DNA of 64,000 bases from Cephalopachus bancanus (GCA_027257055.1 JAPVLO010000161.1:1240001-1304000); one strand, 5' to 3'; positions 35,345 to 47,452 are shown, numbered from the stretch's first letter. Numbers and translations: made by a program. The notes: a model not told the origin generated them from the letters alone.

Positions 35345-35872
35345 ACAGACAGAATAATGGTCCCCCGGTGACATCCATGTCCTAATCCCAGAACCTATGA
35401 ATATGTTCGATTGCATGGCAAAAAGGGAATTAATGTTGCAAATGGAATTAAGGTTTCTAATCAGTTGACCTTGAGATAATCTTATTGGATTATCTAGATG
35501 AACCCAACTGTTAAATAAATGAAGGGGTTTTTTTGTTTGTTTGCTTTCCTTTTTTTTATGGGGAAGAGCTAGGCAGAAGAAGAGCAAGTCAGAATAATGT
35601 TTGTGAGAAAGATTGGGCAAGCCATCACTGGCTTTCAGGATGGAAGGGTGCCGTCCACCAAGGAGTGCAGGGGCCTCTAGAGGTTGGAAAAAGCAAGAAA
35701 CTGAACTCTCCCCTACAGCCTTCAGAGATGAACACAACACTGCTGACTCTGATTTTAGTTGGCTTTTGACTTTTGACCTCCAGAACCATAAAATATTTTT
35801 GCAATGCCTTAAGCCACTAGGTTTTTTTTTTACAGCTTTAATTTGTGACAGCAGCAACAGAAAATGAATACA
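35345..35872 (+). mobile_element. MaLR (MLT1-type) LTR
   Basis: Opens 'cagacagaataatggtccccc' with 'atccatgtcctaatccc'. It then has 'ggcctctagaggttggaaaa', 'cagccttcagagatgaac' and 'ttaagccactaggtttt', and ends 'cagcaacagaaaatgaataca'. Near full length. A 173-codon minus-strand frame across it is chance. Confidence 0.85.
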
Positions 35873-36419
35873 CTGATTTACCAGTCAGGATTGCTTTTTC
35901 TTTCTTTCTTTCTTTTTTAAATCTTTAAAACCAAAGGAGTTGAACTAGATAGCTCCAACAATCATTTCAGTCCTAATTTTGTCTCTTTAGAAAAATCTTC
36001 AATTTTCCAAACTCTCAAGGAGAATAATTTACTGGACTGTGGAACTGGGCTAACCAAGGACTTTGAGTTCCTTGGTTCACTCTGAGCCTGTTTGCTCACT
36101 GGGAGTATCATCCATCCCCTTCCCAAAGATAGCAGCAAACAATGGAAGGTCAATCAGGGCTCAATGTGTTTTGTGTTTTCTTCCATCTTTCCTTTAGTCT
36201 TTCTTTCTCTAATGCATACAGTGGAAGATGACAGCAGAGAAAGTGTAGATAACATAGGGCGGTAAAAACACTGGCTTAACTTTAACTAAAGCAACATCAG
36301 TGGGTGTGTTTGTTGGTTTTGTTTTGTTTAGTGCCATGGCTTAGTCCTGTCCACTTTTTGTTTCCTTCTCTGTGGTCTTTGTCAGGGTTGTCTCAGGGAC
36401 ACTTTGCAAGAACGTGGAT

Positions 36420-36755
36420 AGTTATGTTATTTAAGGCTGTATCCCCAGAATCTAGAACACATCTTAACACATGGTATTCATCAAAAAAAAGAACTTAAGA
36501 TATTTGTTGAAGAAATAAGTGAATAAATACACACACCTGTCCCACTGTGTGGTACTGAGTAGGTGCTCTCTATATTAATTTCCTCCCTTACTCCCTTCCT
36601 TCCTTTGTATTCAAATGAATATCCCCACCTAAAACACTACTTCATTTTGCTTGATTCTGTAACAAGTTTCCCAGTTTGCAGTGTAAGCTTCCCTTATAGC
36701 TATGTTAGCATTTAAGACCAAGTTGTGATATCAGAGGGGGAAAAAAATGAATCTT
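36420..36755 (+). repeat. Local direct duplication, copy 2
   Basis: Partner of 34590-34925, about 1.83 kb downstream in the same orientation. Divergence is substantial with small indels, so the duplication is old. The MaLR LTR at 35345-35872 lies between the copies. Confidence 0.85.
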
Positions 36756-37939
36756 CCTTGGACAGGTTTTAAGGCTCTGGCTTCCTCCATCTTGAGCAGT
36801 GGTATTTGTCTTTAGAAAGTGTTCCAACTACAGTCAAAATGATGATGCAGATTATTGTGGATGCTGTGGTTCAGGGAAGAGTCTAAAGTTCTCAGAATCA
36901 CAGGCAAGATTGCAGAAGGCATTTAGGAATGAACTAGGAAGAAGCTTGGAAGGTTACAAGCCTTCGGTGTGACGTCAGTCAGAGGCAAATGACCAGAGTG
37001 CTCCATTTGATGAATTCCGGTGAAAGAGCTCCTATCCATCCCAGGTGGTCCCCTTAGTCTCTGTGGTCACACATTTTTCTTTTAAGTGCAATTTATTTTC
37101 AATCCAAAACTAGTTTATATCTTTTGTAGGTACTTGGCAATATTTAAAGTAATTCTGTGCTTTGGTTGAACTGGTCATAAAGCCTTATATTTCATATTAG
37201 AGATCAGATTTAACATGTAAATAATGCAAAAACATGCAAATACTTCTGAAAAGGTAGCTAGTGAAAGTCCATTAAGGTATAAATATGTGACATGTTATCT
37301 TTGCTGAGAGTTGAAAACTCAGGCGAGAGCAGAGACACACTTGGGATTCTCAAAAGAGGGTAATTTTGACAAGAGAAGAACGAAGGGAAAATGGTACACA
37401 GAAAGAAAAAACTGAGGACACTGCAGGCTTGTTTTCCTAACCATCCTGTAGGATTTCCTTAACCCAGGACATAAACACTTCCCCAGAGGGAGCAACAAGG
37501 AGGCAGAGAAAGCGTTTGCAAGGAGAAAGTGATCCCTTTGGTTATATAAGTCATTCTTGCCTGAGTGTGAATGCTTTGGTTTCACACAGCTATCCAAAAA
37601 ACAAAAAACAAACCAAAAACCCATAGGGAGGGTAAGCCACTTTGGCTTCAAGGAGTAGGAACATTGCTTTATAAATATCAAAGGGGAAATAAAACTTCAA
37701 GCCTATCCTCTAAGGGGAGGTCCTGGGTAGGTAAGACAGAGGATTTGGGCTGAAATATTTCTAGTTGGTGGAGCCTTAAAATGTGGAGGCAGACTGGAAA
37801 GTAGAATGAGGGCACTGATAGGGGACCAGTGGCCCTCTCTAGCTTAACGTGAGTAAGCAAAATTATTCTGATGCTTAACATTTTCAGTGTTTATATTTCT
37901 AGCACTAAGTCACTATTGAGTATAGTTTCAAACTCTCCA
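36756..37939. other. Unique non-coding sequence
   Basis: No gene seen. A 120-codon minus frame (37319-37681) has no recognisable motif. Confidence 0.45.
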
Positions 37940-38860
37940 CTTGCTTTCTTTTTTGGCTTTTTAATAATCATAATATTTACTTATTTATATTTTTAATTTT
38001 TTAAATTTAAAAAAATTTGTAAAATTTTTAAATTTGAAAGATATGGGGTACAATCCAGAGTTAGGTATACAAATGTTCATTATGCAGTTACCCTTGTTGA
38101 TGAGGTGTGCCCCTGTCTCCCCTGGCAGTTTCCCTCAACTGCCAATCCCACCCACCCCTAGCAGTTTCCTGCTACTGCCAATCCTTTTCTTACAGTATTA
38201 TGATAATTGTTCAAGGTCCACTTATGAGTGAGAATATGTGATACTCAGTTCTTTGTTTCTGTGTTAGCTCACTCAGTATTATAGACTCTAATTCCGTCTG
38301 AGTTGCTGCAGAGTTCATGATTTTGTCCTTCTTTATAGTTGTGTAATAGTCTACTGTGTATATGTACCAGATTTTTAAAACCCAGTCTTCTTTTTTTTCT
38401 TGAGCTGGAGTCTCACTCTGTCGCCCAGACTGGAGTGCAGTGGCTGCTCCCAGCCACTGCAGCCTCGACCTGCTGGGCTCCGGCAATCCTTCCGCCTCAG
38501 GCTTCCGAGTAGCCGGAATTACAGGCATGCACTACTACGCCCAGCTGATTTTTTGATTTATTGTAGAGATGAGGTCTCGCTGCCCAGGCGGGTCTCGAAC
38601 CCGCAGGCTCAGGCAATCCACTCACCTCAGTCTCCCAAAGGCGCGGGATTACAGGCTGAGCCCCCAAGCCCGGCTTAAAATCCAGTCTTCTTTCAGTGAG
38701 CAGCACGGTAGGTTCTATGCTTTTGCTATTGCGGCATTGTGATGCAGGGAAAAAGAGAACACTTCTACACTGTTGGCGGGAGTGTAAACTAGTGCAACCT
38801 CTATGGAAAACAGTGTGGCGATTCCTAAAAGATCTAAAAATCGACCTTCCTCTTGCTTTC
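37940..38860 (-). mobile_element. Twin-primed L1 with 5' inversion, carrying an Alu
   Basis: The antisense L1 3' end starts with an AT-rich tail (37949-38030) and reads through 3' UTR and ORF2 end to about 38740. There the sequence switches to sense orientation L1 (38740-38851). This is the classic 5'-inversion form. A 9-bp match cttgctttc at 37940-37948 and 38852-38860 is a likely target-site duplication. The Alu at 38394-38674 is nested inside. Confidence 0.85.
38375..38693 (-). mobile_element. Alu with ~19-bp duplication
   Basis: Element 38394-38674. The flanks 38375-38393 and 38675-38693 match except for one C/T. Antisense dimer close to the window's consensus. It interrupts the L1. Confidence 0.97.
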
Positions 38861-38995
38861 ATTCAGCAAGACTCAGTTGTTCAATCCATTTTCTCTGCTA
38901 GTCTGGGTAAGAACCAGAAATAGAAGCTCAAGTTTGATTTGGTCCCTGTTCATGAGCCACTCTCAGCTATACCCAAACAGTGTTAAGACATTAAC

Positions 38996-39462
38996 CTTGT
39001 GTGATAGATTGCAAAATTGGCCACAGTCTAGTACAGCTGCTCCCATCAAGGAGATGAGTGTATTTCCCCACCCTTGGAATCTGGGCTAGCCTTTTGATTC
39101 GCTTAGAATGTGGTAGAAATGAATCTGTTTATGTTTCAATCCTGGCCCTCAAGAGCACTTGCATATTCCACTCTTGCTGCTCTTAGGAATCCTGAAACCT
39201 CCACCTTGTGAACTAGCCTGGGACAGCCTTCTGGATGATGAGGGTGTGTAACCCAGTTACACTGTCCTCCAACTACCCATCAAGTGACTGAAGCCATCGA
39301 TTGCCTGCTGACCACAAACACACGAGTGAGCCCATGACAGAAGAAGCACCCAGCTGAGCTCAACTCCAATGGCCCATCTGTGTGAGCTATAAATGGTAGA
39401 GTTATCATGTACCAATCTGGGGGCTAGGTTATCATGCAAAAAAAGCTAAGTGATACCTTGAG
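38996..39462 (+). mobile_element. MaLR/MLT1-type LTR
   Basis: 'gtgatagattgcaaaattgg', 'tttccccacccttggaatc', 'cagccttctggatgatgag' and 'agctataaatgg' follow the MLT1-type order, ending near 'ctaagtgatacc'. Sense orientation. Confidence 0.75.
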
Positions 39463-40639
39463 AGGATGCTGAAGGACAGAACTCTAAAAGCACCAGAGTT
39501 CTGTGTATGATTATATTGTGAAGAATAATTATTTGTTAATTTAAGCCTTACTTGGGGCCTTGATTATGGATATGTGTAGGGGGGAAAAAAATCTGTGCTG
39601 ACTGAGAGTTTGACACAGGGTGAAAGAGAAGAGATTTGAGATTCAAATTCACTTCTTTGTACTGATGGACACTAACGAGTTTGTGGCTTTTAGGGACTTG
39701 TTATTTTTTCAATAGAGTAGTAGCTGTGATGATAGAAAAATCAGCATGGCCTCAAGTGATGACTTTATTAATTGTTCTCCACTGGAAAGGGTTTTACCTT
39801 AAAACGTTTAGGCTGAATATCCCAATTTTCTCATCTTAAGAAAATGTTCCTCCCACCCCAATCAGTCCCCACCCAGTACTCTCTATGCAATGCATTTGCT
39901 CCCATCCTGGACACAGTGGGTGTTATTGGCTGACGAGCCAGGGGAGACATTTTCTGAAAAAGAGGCCCTGGCTCTCCATTTCTCTATGCAGGTTCTTGTG
40001 TCATTGCTTCTTTTTGGAAATAGAGCTCCCACTGACATCAAAAAGAATCTTTCTCAAAGTGCCTGGAAACCGCAGGGCGGGCAGCGTGGTTCCCCCAGTG
40101 GCAGAGAATCAGCCCCTGATGCATTCACTGGAGATCAAATTGGATTAAATGCCCCCCTCCAAGCAAGCCTGAAAAATTGCCCAACACAAGGTCTTTCATG
40201 CATTAGACCTCGAACGAAGGGCAAGCCTCAAAGCCTGGCCTAGTTCTAAATTTAGATAAGTAATTTTATCCAAGAATGTAACTGTGTAGTGAATATTTCT
40301 GGTTTTCCTTCTCTTTTAATGCCTGAGCCAGGAGGATTAGGTCTACATTAGTGCCTTGACAATTTTGAGGAGGTGTCATGTGGATATTTCTCGGTGAAAA
40401 GAGCAAAAGTAATAGGAGACCAGCTTAAAATGTCAAGTCACATTATTGGCAGACACCTGAGGTGATCTTTGTGGCTTTCCTCTGCTCTTAATTCAAGCAA
40501 CATTACACGTGCCATGACAACAGTGAACAGTCTGGAGCAGACTGTTTGATATCTGGGAGCTGGCGGCTGTAAGGACAACCTGAATGCTCCTTCCTGTACT
40601 TTCTCCTCCTTAAAGGGGTACATGTTTTCTGGGGGATCA
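39463..40639. other. Unique non-coding sequence
   Basis: Overlapping frames of 87 and 117 codons at 39885-40243 show no domain. No repeat recognised. Confidence 0.45.
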
Positions 40640-41775
40640 GTTCACATGCCCTAAGAGTTTAGCAATGGAGATGGACTGAAAGGCTGCAGATGTGCTATGG
40701 CAAATTTTAAATATGTTTAAAAGTTCAATGAATGTGTGACTATTTTGAACACACGCAATAATAAGGCTGTGTGTTCAATTAAATATCAGGCGTCTCTGGG
40801 GATAGAATTACCTTAATTCGTCCTGACCTTCTAATGTTAAAAAGGTCTGATTGGCAGAATTGTGTGTGCATTCATTTAACACAAAGTAAGACAAAAATAA
40901 TGTTTAGGCTGTAAATGCAAGGTGTTTAGGACTCAGGGAGAAGAAGGAGTTCACTGGGCCTGTTTTGCAATTAAAAGCTCTCCAAAAAGGGTGTAAGGGT
41001 GTAAGCCAAGGGATTAATGGCAGCTTTAGGAGAGGCCAATGTTTCTGCAGTGGTTTTCAGTGTAACCACTAGAGATGCAGATGTTTAAGTGAAGACTTTC
41101 AGAACCATTCACACACGCTCTTGAGGCAAATCCTGGACTTACCTGTCTCCCTTATAACCTGAAGAGTGAGACTTGGGATTTTGATTGAATTGCCTAGTAA
41201 TTCTGTCATGAACTGCACTGTTTTTTTCTCCCTTGAACACATTACTGATGGTAACAAGGGAGTTATTTTCAATCAAGGCATGCTACAACGAAAAAGATTT
41301 CTCCTAACATTGTGATCCCTTCCTCTGAAATCCATTTCAGATTGGCGGATAAAATGTGATTATATTTACACTTCCCTGACACAATTCAGGCAGCAAAATA
41401 ACAGCCTGTCGGAGACATTTTTCTTCTTCATATTTAGATCTGTCAGTGTTGTAGTGCGGAGGGAATGGGGAGGGGTGACAGAGGCAGCTGGGGCTGGTGA
41501 TATGTTTTAGTTGGCTCACAAATAGAGATGTTCTGTGTATGTGTGTCTCTTTATCTCCCGCCCATCTCAAACTTCCTTGAACACCATCCTGAAAGGCCTT
41601 CAGAGCGATGATACAGCCTGCTAATCAATAGTGCTATATGCAAATCGATTTCTCATTTTTGCCTTGACACAGGCCATAAATTATATCAACATAATACTTT
41701 AATTGGTTCATACTCATTAGGGGATGTGCAATGTACAACTCATCAGTATCTGTGTAAGTCACAGTTGCAATCTGT
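40640..41775. promoter_or_regulatory. Candidate conserved enhancer tract
   Basis: About 1.1 kb free of recognised repeats, AT-rich, with a dense set of developmental factor-like motifs. These include TAATCAAT at 41622-41629, an octamer-like ATGCAAAT at 41638-41645, ATCGAT beside it, and several TAAT/ATTA cores to 41760. No open frame of note. This is inference from motif density and repeat absence only. Confidence 0.3.
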
Positions 41776-41849
41776 ATTAAAAAATCCAGATTGCAAGGCT
41801 AAGATGGTGGAAGGGGTAGGGTTGAGGCCACACGGTGTTGCAGACAGAA

Positions 41850-42010
41850 AGCCCTGGATTGGGTGAGGAGTTCTGGCCCCAGTTCTCTACTTCCCTGGGA
41901 TTCACCGTATCTGATATTAGGCAGCTCATCCAACTTCTCTGAGCCCAAGTGTCCTTATTCATAAAAGAGTGGGTTGGTTTAGAGGTCATCAAGGTTCTAC
42001 GTGTGTGTGT
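41850..42010 (-). mobile_element. MIR SINE fragment
   Basis: Reverse complement of MIR: 'ttaggcagctcatccaacttc', 'tctgagcccaagtgtcc', 'ttattcataaaagagtgg'. Confidence 0.7.
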
Positions 42011-42224
42011 GCTCTGCCTGTACTTTCCAAGTTTCCACATGCAAATTAAAACTACTATTCTTGGTGGAGGGCACAATACATGTTCTATTTCAGTAAGACT
42101 AGAAAGACCACCAAGAAAAATCCTGTAAGCATCATCCTGAATCCTTCCTAAGTCAACAGTAGTTCTACCCAAATAAACATTCTCCTCCTGAACTCCAGAG
42201 AAGAAGAGGCCTTCATTTGTAAAG

Positions 42225-42522
42225 AAGAATCCAGACCACCCTGAGGCTGCTATGTTGTAAGGAAGCCAAAGCGACAAAGAGATCACGTACATGTGCTCTG
42301 TTTAGAAGTCTTAGCTAAGCCAAAACTTCAGTGGTTCCAACCCTAGCCACTTGGATTTTCCTAGCTGGTGCTTTGTACATCATGGTGCAGAGACAGCAAT
42401 CCCTACTGGGTTTTGTCTGAACATCTGACCCACAGAATCTTTGAGAGTAATAAAATGGTGGTTACTTTATTCCACTAAGTTAGAGTCATTTATTAGGCAG
42501 CAATAGATAACCAGGACAAACA
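42225..42522 (+). mobile_element. MaLR/MLT1-type LTR, 3' part
   Basis: 'gacccacagaatctttgagag', 'taataaaatggtggttac', 'ttccactaagtta' and 'gcagcaatagataaccagg' are the standard 3' end. The 5' part is diverged. Confidence 0.75.
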
Positions 42523-43059
42523 CAATACAATTTATTATGGAAGTCAAGACTATTTGAAAAGGAAGCTGTGAACATAAAATGCAACAGATTTTGCTCAGGA
42601 CTGTCCAGGACAAACCAAAATGTATGATTTCTCCACCATTGCATTTCAACTTTTTTATCCAGTAGATTCTTTTCAGTTTTTACTCCATTTAACTCTCTGC
42701 AGTGTTTGAAATTGTTAACCACCCAATCTGGAAACTGCTTCATGAAATTTTTCTAAGGTGTTATTGTTTCTTTCTCTTTCTACTCTTCTGAGGATTCTCT
42801 CTCAATTATTTTCTGCTGACATCCTTCCTCAGTCCCCTGAGGACCCCAGGATCCAAGCCGTGTTTATTCTGATCCAAAAAGGAACAGAAGCCAAGATGGT
42901 ATTAGCCAACCAAGAGACATATTGGAGTAACAGCTGTGAAGGATAAAGGAGTGAAAGCAGCCAGGGAGAACCTTCAGATTCTATTGCAGGTCTGACACCT
43001 GTGCTAAGGTACGGGGAAGGAGGGAGAATTGGGTGGGGAGTGTCTCAGACTGCAGTGCA

Positions 43060-44650
43060 GTTCTAAGAGGGTTTTGGCCAGACCAGTGAAGAGCCAAAGT
43101 CATTCATTAAAAGAGTCTCACGTCCTGCAGGAAGGAAGCTATACATGTACTCTCGACTGTACTCATTTGTTGAGCGGCAGCAGGCTGGGTGAAAAGTGAC
43201 CTCAGAATGAACACAGTGATGAATCCAGAGGGACAGTAACTAGCACTGTCAGTTAACCATGTTCCTGGCAGCAGGAGATCTAACCAGGGCATTTTTGTGG
43301 TTACCACAGTTCAGCTCTCAACATATATACAGGGAGCAACTCCACCATGGATCCCAAGGGTTTCTCTTCCTAAAGGAAATTTAGAAGAAGGAATTTAGTG
43401 ATACAAACTACAGTCCTGTTGCTACAATGGGTAGTGGGGTTATAGCTAGTACTCAGCTTCTGTCTCTATCATTCGTTCCGTATACTCGTCCTCAGTTGTT
43501 TGGCAGGTGGTGATGCAATACAACCTTTGTTTGCAGCTTACCCGGTGGTGCGATACAACCTTTGTTTCTCAAAAAACGCCATCTTGGAAATCATATCCTT
43601 CTCAGGTTAGAGTTGCAGCATGCGTTCATTCACAATTACAATGGGGGAGGGTGTCCTAGGAAGCACCCAGATGTGTCACCTAGTTCCACATATATTGGTC
43701 CTTGTCCTCATTGTATGAAACTAGCCCTACAACTTCCTGCTGATGAGAGTAAGACACACTTGCCAAGTTGGTGACTCTTATCATCTGCTGACTTCTGGAG
43801 ACAAAGAGTCCCAAAGTATTTTGATAGCACTTGTAGGCTGCAGATCAGTGGAACCCATGCTCTTTCCTCTGGTAAGTATATTCCCTTTAGGAACCAGCCT
43901 GCAGGGTCCAGAATTTCCGGAAAATAGAATGCAAAGTCCCCTGGGGAGTCATTGGGATTGATGATAAGTGGAAACAAGCCTATCTCTGCCCTTCTGTTTC
44001 TAGACACATATATTCTTTCTATGTGGGGCACGGTACTATACAAATGTCTCTTATTTAATGTGTATACTGTATCCTAAAGGTTCCTACCTTATTCTTGCAT
44101 AGATTTGCCTTCCAGGCACTTCCACTATGCCTTTAGAAGACTCTATGAGGCTAGTTTCTTATGGATGGGGTAGCACATGATATGACAATGTTGGACAATA
44201 TACCCATGCCCATATTTTCTCTGTGAATTGAGCCCCTGGCTGAAAACTATGTGGTATAGGATTCTATACCTCTAGATCAGGCATTTGTAAGTCTCCAGAT
44301 AAGGGACTGACTGAGGCTCTGTGGATACAAAAAGCAAACCAATAACTGAGGTACATATCTGTCTCTGTGATGGCAAACTCTTGGCTCTATGGATGGAAGG
44401 GGCCCAACATAGTTGAATTACCATCAATAGTCAATTGGTCTCTTTGAAGAGTAGTGTCCTATTTGCAGTTGTGTGCTAGAACCAACTTGCTCCAGGTTAC
44501 ATTATTTACTTGTGCACATCTTTTCCAGACTCTGTGTTCACCAACCCCATGTTGATAGCTTCAAATTTTCCATGGTATTTACGCCACAGAAACTAAAAAG
44601 CACCACAAATGAAAGTTTTTTTCAGACAGCTTGTTGTTAAACGTTTACCA
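43060..44650 (-). pseudogene. Second ERVL-type relic: integrase, dUTPase region and LTR edge, antisense
   Basis: Read on the minus strand from about 44640 there is a decayed integrase stretch (a P-G-A-Q-F-T-E block near 44235 in the position of the second catalytic Asp, which is lost). A longer recognisable part follows at 44043-43708, the region leading into dUTPase. A dUTPase C-terminal-like block with a Y-x-W-N motif is near 43690. 43300-43060 looks like the start of an LTR. Order and spacing match the plus-strand relic at 4850-7825, but sequence divergence is high, so it is probably a related subfamily rather than the same one. Frames are broken repeatedly. Confidence 0.65.
43506..43568. 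repeat. Short tandem duplication (~38-bp period)
   Basis: 'ggtggtgatgcaatacaacc' with its 'tttgttt' continuation at 43506-43533 recurs with small changes at 43544-43568, inside the minus-strand ERVL relic. Confidence 0.8.
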
Positions 44651-44963
44651 GCACACCACTGCTTATAGTTTCAACTACTATATACATTACAGCATCATGT
44701 CTAATCTATAATGGCCCCAATTAAGCTATTTTTGTTCCTAAAATTTAAATTATTGTGGGCTTCTGCTTCAAATTATAACGGGCATCTTCTATTAGAACTA
44801 TCATCTAATCAAGAGCAACTATAATCTCTTGATTAAATACAAAAACAAGCAAATTAAAAAGAAAATTTTTGATGGCACCAGACAACCAAGGCAATCAAGT
44901 ATTGATTGCTTTTTTGTGAGCCCAAACCTGGAGCCTATAGGACTAGCAAAAAGTGGCATCTTA
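44651..44963. other. Unassigned non-coding sequence
   Basis: AT-rich. It may be a continuation of the retroviral relic, but no motif is readable. Confidence 0.35.
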
Positions 44964-45110
44964 GAACTTTCTGGATTGGCAGATGAGGAAAACTGCCAGG
45001 GGAGGGAGAAGCACACCTCATCAACAAGGGTACCTGAAGAATGAACATTTGTACACCTAGCCCTGAATTGTACCCCATATCTTTAAAATAAAATAAAATA
45101 ATGAACTTTC
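44964..45110 (+). mobile_element. Short L1 3' end with 8-bp duplication
   Basis: 44972-45102 is the last ~130 bp of an L1 3' UTR ('ctgccaggggaggg', 'cacctcatcaacaagggta', 'ttgtaccccatat') plus an AAAAT-type tail. gaactttc flanks it at 44964-44971 and 45103-45110. It matches the L1 tail at 37949-38140 in reverse complement, so it is the same subfamily. Confidence 0.8.
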
Positions 45111-45529
45111 AGCACTATCATGGGGGACAGAGCGAAAATGAGCGTTTAGGATTTGAGAAGCAAGATCTGGAAAAAAGGAGCTGCAAAGACAGTCTCTTCC
45201 ACTCCCCTCATTCCCTGGGCAATTGCTGAATCTACAGCTGATCTAGACAGGAAATGATAAATAAAGCAGAAAATGGTGACTCAGGGAAAAAAATTATACA
45301 AGCAGAATGTTCAGCAGTCTCATGATGCTAGAAAAATGAAATAAATTTCAGAAAGAGCTAAGAAGTTGACTAAGCACACATAAGTGCATTCTAATTGAAA
45401 CCCCTAAAGGGCTATGCTCCAGGCAGAAGTAAGTATAGACCCAAAATAAACAAATACATATAGAACCTTAAACCTAGTATCAGACAATCTCTGAGTTGGA
45501 CTAAGGCATTTGTACCTATTAGCCAGAAT
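45111..45529. other. Non-coding, probably L1-derived 5' flank
   Basis: A-rich. Likely the 5' UTR of the L1M that follows, but not firmly recognisable. Confidence 0.35.
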
Positions 45530-45987
45530 AATTTTAAGTCCTCCATGGGAGAATATCGTATCATCCAGAGCCTTACAACTTTTTATACAAAGTGTCTGGC
45601 ATTCAATGAAAAAACTACCATGCATTCCAGGAGATAGGAGTAAGTGACTAAAAGCCCAGGAGAAAAAAATAAAACAGAAGAAAGAAAAAGACCTACAGGT
45701 GATCTACATATTAAGGCAAGAGTTCTAAAACAGCTGTGATTAACATGTTTAAGAAAATAAATGGCAAGATGGAGAATTTTAACAAAAAACCGAGCTTATA
45801 AAAATAACCAAATAGAAATTCTAGAATAAAAAATATTAGTAATGGATAAATTAAAATTCAATAGATGCTTTAACAGTAGATTAGACATAGCAGAAAAGAG
45901 GATTAGTATACTGGAGGATAACTTAGTAGAAGAACGTACATACTGAAGCACAAAAAAAATGCTGAAAATTACAGAAAAGAGTACAAT

Positions 45988-46043
45988 GACTAATTGTATA
46001 CCTAATCTTGAATTGTACCCCATATTTTTATAATAAATTTTTT
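45988..46043 (+). mobile_element. Very short L1 3' tail
   Basis: Only ~55 bp of L1 3' end ('gtatacctaatcttgaattg', 'taccccatattttta') before an A/T tail. Extreme 5' truncation within the old L1. Confidence 0.6.
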
Positions 46044-46044
46044 T

Positions 46045-46358
46045 AAAAGTTCGTAGGAGCCGGGCTCGGTGGCTCAGCCTGGAATCCCGCGCCTTTGGGA
46101 GGCTGAGGTGCGTGGATTGCCTAAGCTCAAAGGTTCGAGACCCGCCTGGGCAGGCAAGACCTCATCCCTACAATAAATCAAAAAATTAGTCGGACGTGGT
46201 AGTGCATGCCTGTAATTCCGGCTACTCGGAAGGCTGAGGCAGAAGGATCGCCGGAGCCCAGCAGGTCGAGGCTGCGGTGGCCAGGAGCGGCCACTGCACT
46301 CCAGTCTGGGCGACCGAGTGAGACTCCAACTCAAAAAAAAAAAAAAAAGTCCGTAGGA
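46045..46358 (+). mobile_element. Alu with 14-bp duplication
   Basis: Element 46059-46344. Flanks 46045-46058 and 46345-46358 differ by one T/C. Close to the window's consensus. Confidence 0.97.
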
Positions 46359-46957
46359 CATATGAAATATGGTAAGTAGTCTAACATAATTATATTCCTG
46401 GAAAAAGGGGAAAAAGACAAACAATATTGGAAGACACATTGACTGAAAAATTTTTCAAACTGAAAAAAGACATTAAACCATACATTCAAAAAGCTTTATG
46501 ACCCCCTGCCAGGATTGCCAGGATAAATACAAAGAAAGCCATATATAGGCACATCATCATAAAACTCCCGGATGCTAAAGAAAAACTCTTAAAAATAGAG
46601 AAAAAAGACATATTACCTTCAAAGGTATCTCACCCCCCCAAAAAAAAGCCTGGAAGATTTTATTGTTTGGACAGAAATTGTGGATCCAGGAAGACAATGG
46701 CATGTGTCTTTTAGAGTTCTAGAAGAAAATTATTTCTAACCTAGAATGATATACCCAATGATAATATCCTTGAATATTAAAAGATGTATAAAGACATTTC
46801 AGGCAGACAAAAACTGAGAATGTGTACCCTGTAAATGCTTACTGAAAGAAACCCCAGAGTTCTCCAGGCAGATATTAAATGACCCACAATTATACAGTAA
46901 AGTATTTTTAAAAGTCACTAGAAAGAGTAAATATGTCAGAAAATGGAATAACTTTTT

Positions 46958-47276
46958 AAGAATATAAATTCAACAGCCGGACTCGGTGGCTCAGCCTGCA
47001 AACCCGCGCCTTTGGGAAGCTGAGGTGAGTGGATTGCCTGAGCCTGAGGGTTCAAGACCCACCTGGGCAGCGAGACCTCATCTCTACAATAAATCAAAAA
47101 ATCAGCCGGGCGTGGTAGCACATGCCTGTAATTCCAGCTACTAGGAAGGCTGAGGCGGAAGGATCGCCGGAGCCCAGCAGGTGAGGCTGCGGTGGCCGGG
47201 AGTGGCCGCTGCACTCCAGCCTGGGTGATAGAGTGAGACTCCAACTCAAAAAAAAAAAAAAAAGAATATAAATTCA
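46958..47276 (+). mobile_element. Alu with 15-bp duplication
   Basis: aagaatataaattca at 46958-46972 and 47262-47276 brackets the Alu (about 46973-47261), with a ~17-A tail. Confidence 0.97.
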
Positions 47277-47415
47277 TATTTAGATAAAGACTCAAAAGGG
47301 CAATAATAGTTCATTCAATCCTGAAGAAAAAAAGTTGGAAAAGATAATTGCCAGATATAAACATTCACTACAAAACTGTGTTTATTAGGACAACTGATAT
47401 GGACACACAAGGCTA

Positions 47416-47416
<1 letters not shown>

Positions 47417-47451
<35 letters not shown>
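47417..47451. repeat. (CA)n microsatellite
   Basis: About 17 CA units, uninterrupted. Confidence 0.98.

Positions 47452-47452
<1 letters not shown>

Larger units (their letters stand above)
45530..46970 (+). pseudogene. Old L1 (L1ME/HAL1-like) ORF1 region
   Basis: Sense sequence with the L1M ORF1 landmarks: 'aacagtagattagacatagc', 'gaggattagtatactggagg', 'ataaatacaaagaaagcc', 'aggcacatcatcataaaact', 'aaaaaagacatattacc', 'gaagacaatggcatg' and 'ataaagacatttcaggcaga'. ORF1p is an RNA-binding chaperone in live elements; here the frame is lost. Interrupted by a short L1 tail (45988-46043) and by an Alu (46059-46344). Confidence 0.8.

Noticed and set aside
35336..35857. 173-codon minus-strand frame
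   Set aside because: Lies wholly on the antisense of a MaLR LTR.
41777..42292. 171-codon minus-strand frame
   Set aside because: Crosses a MIR relic and the start of a MaLR LTR, and shows no domain; length is compatible with chance in 64 kb.
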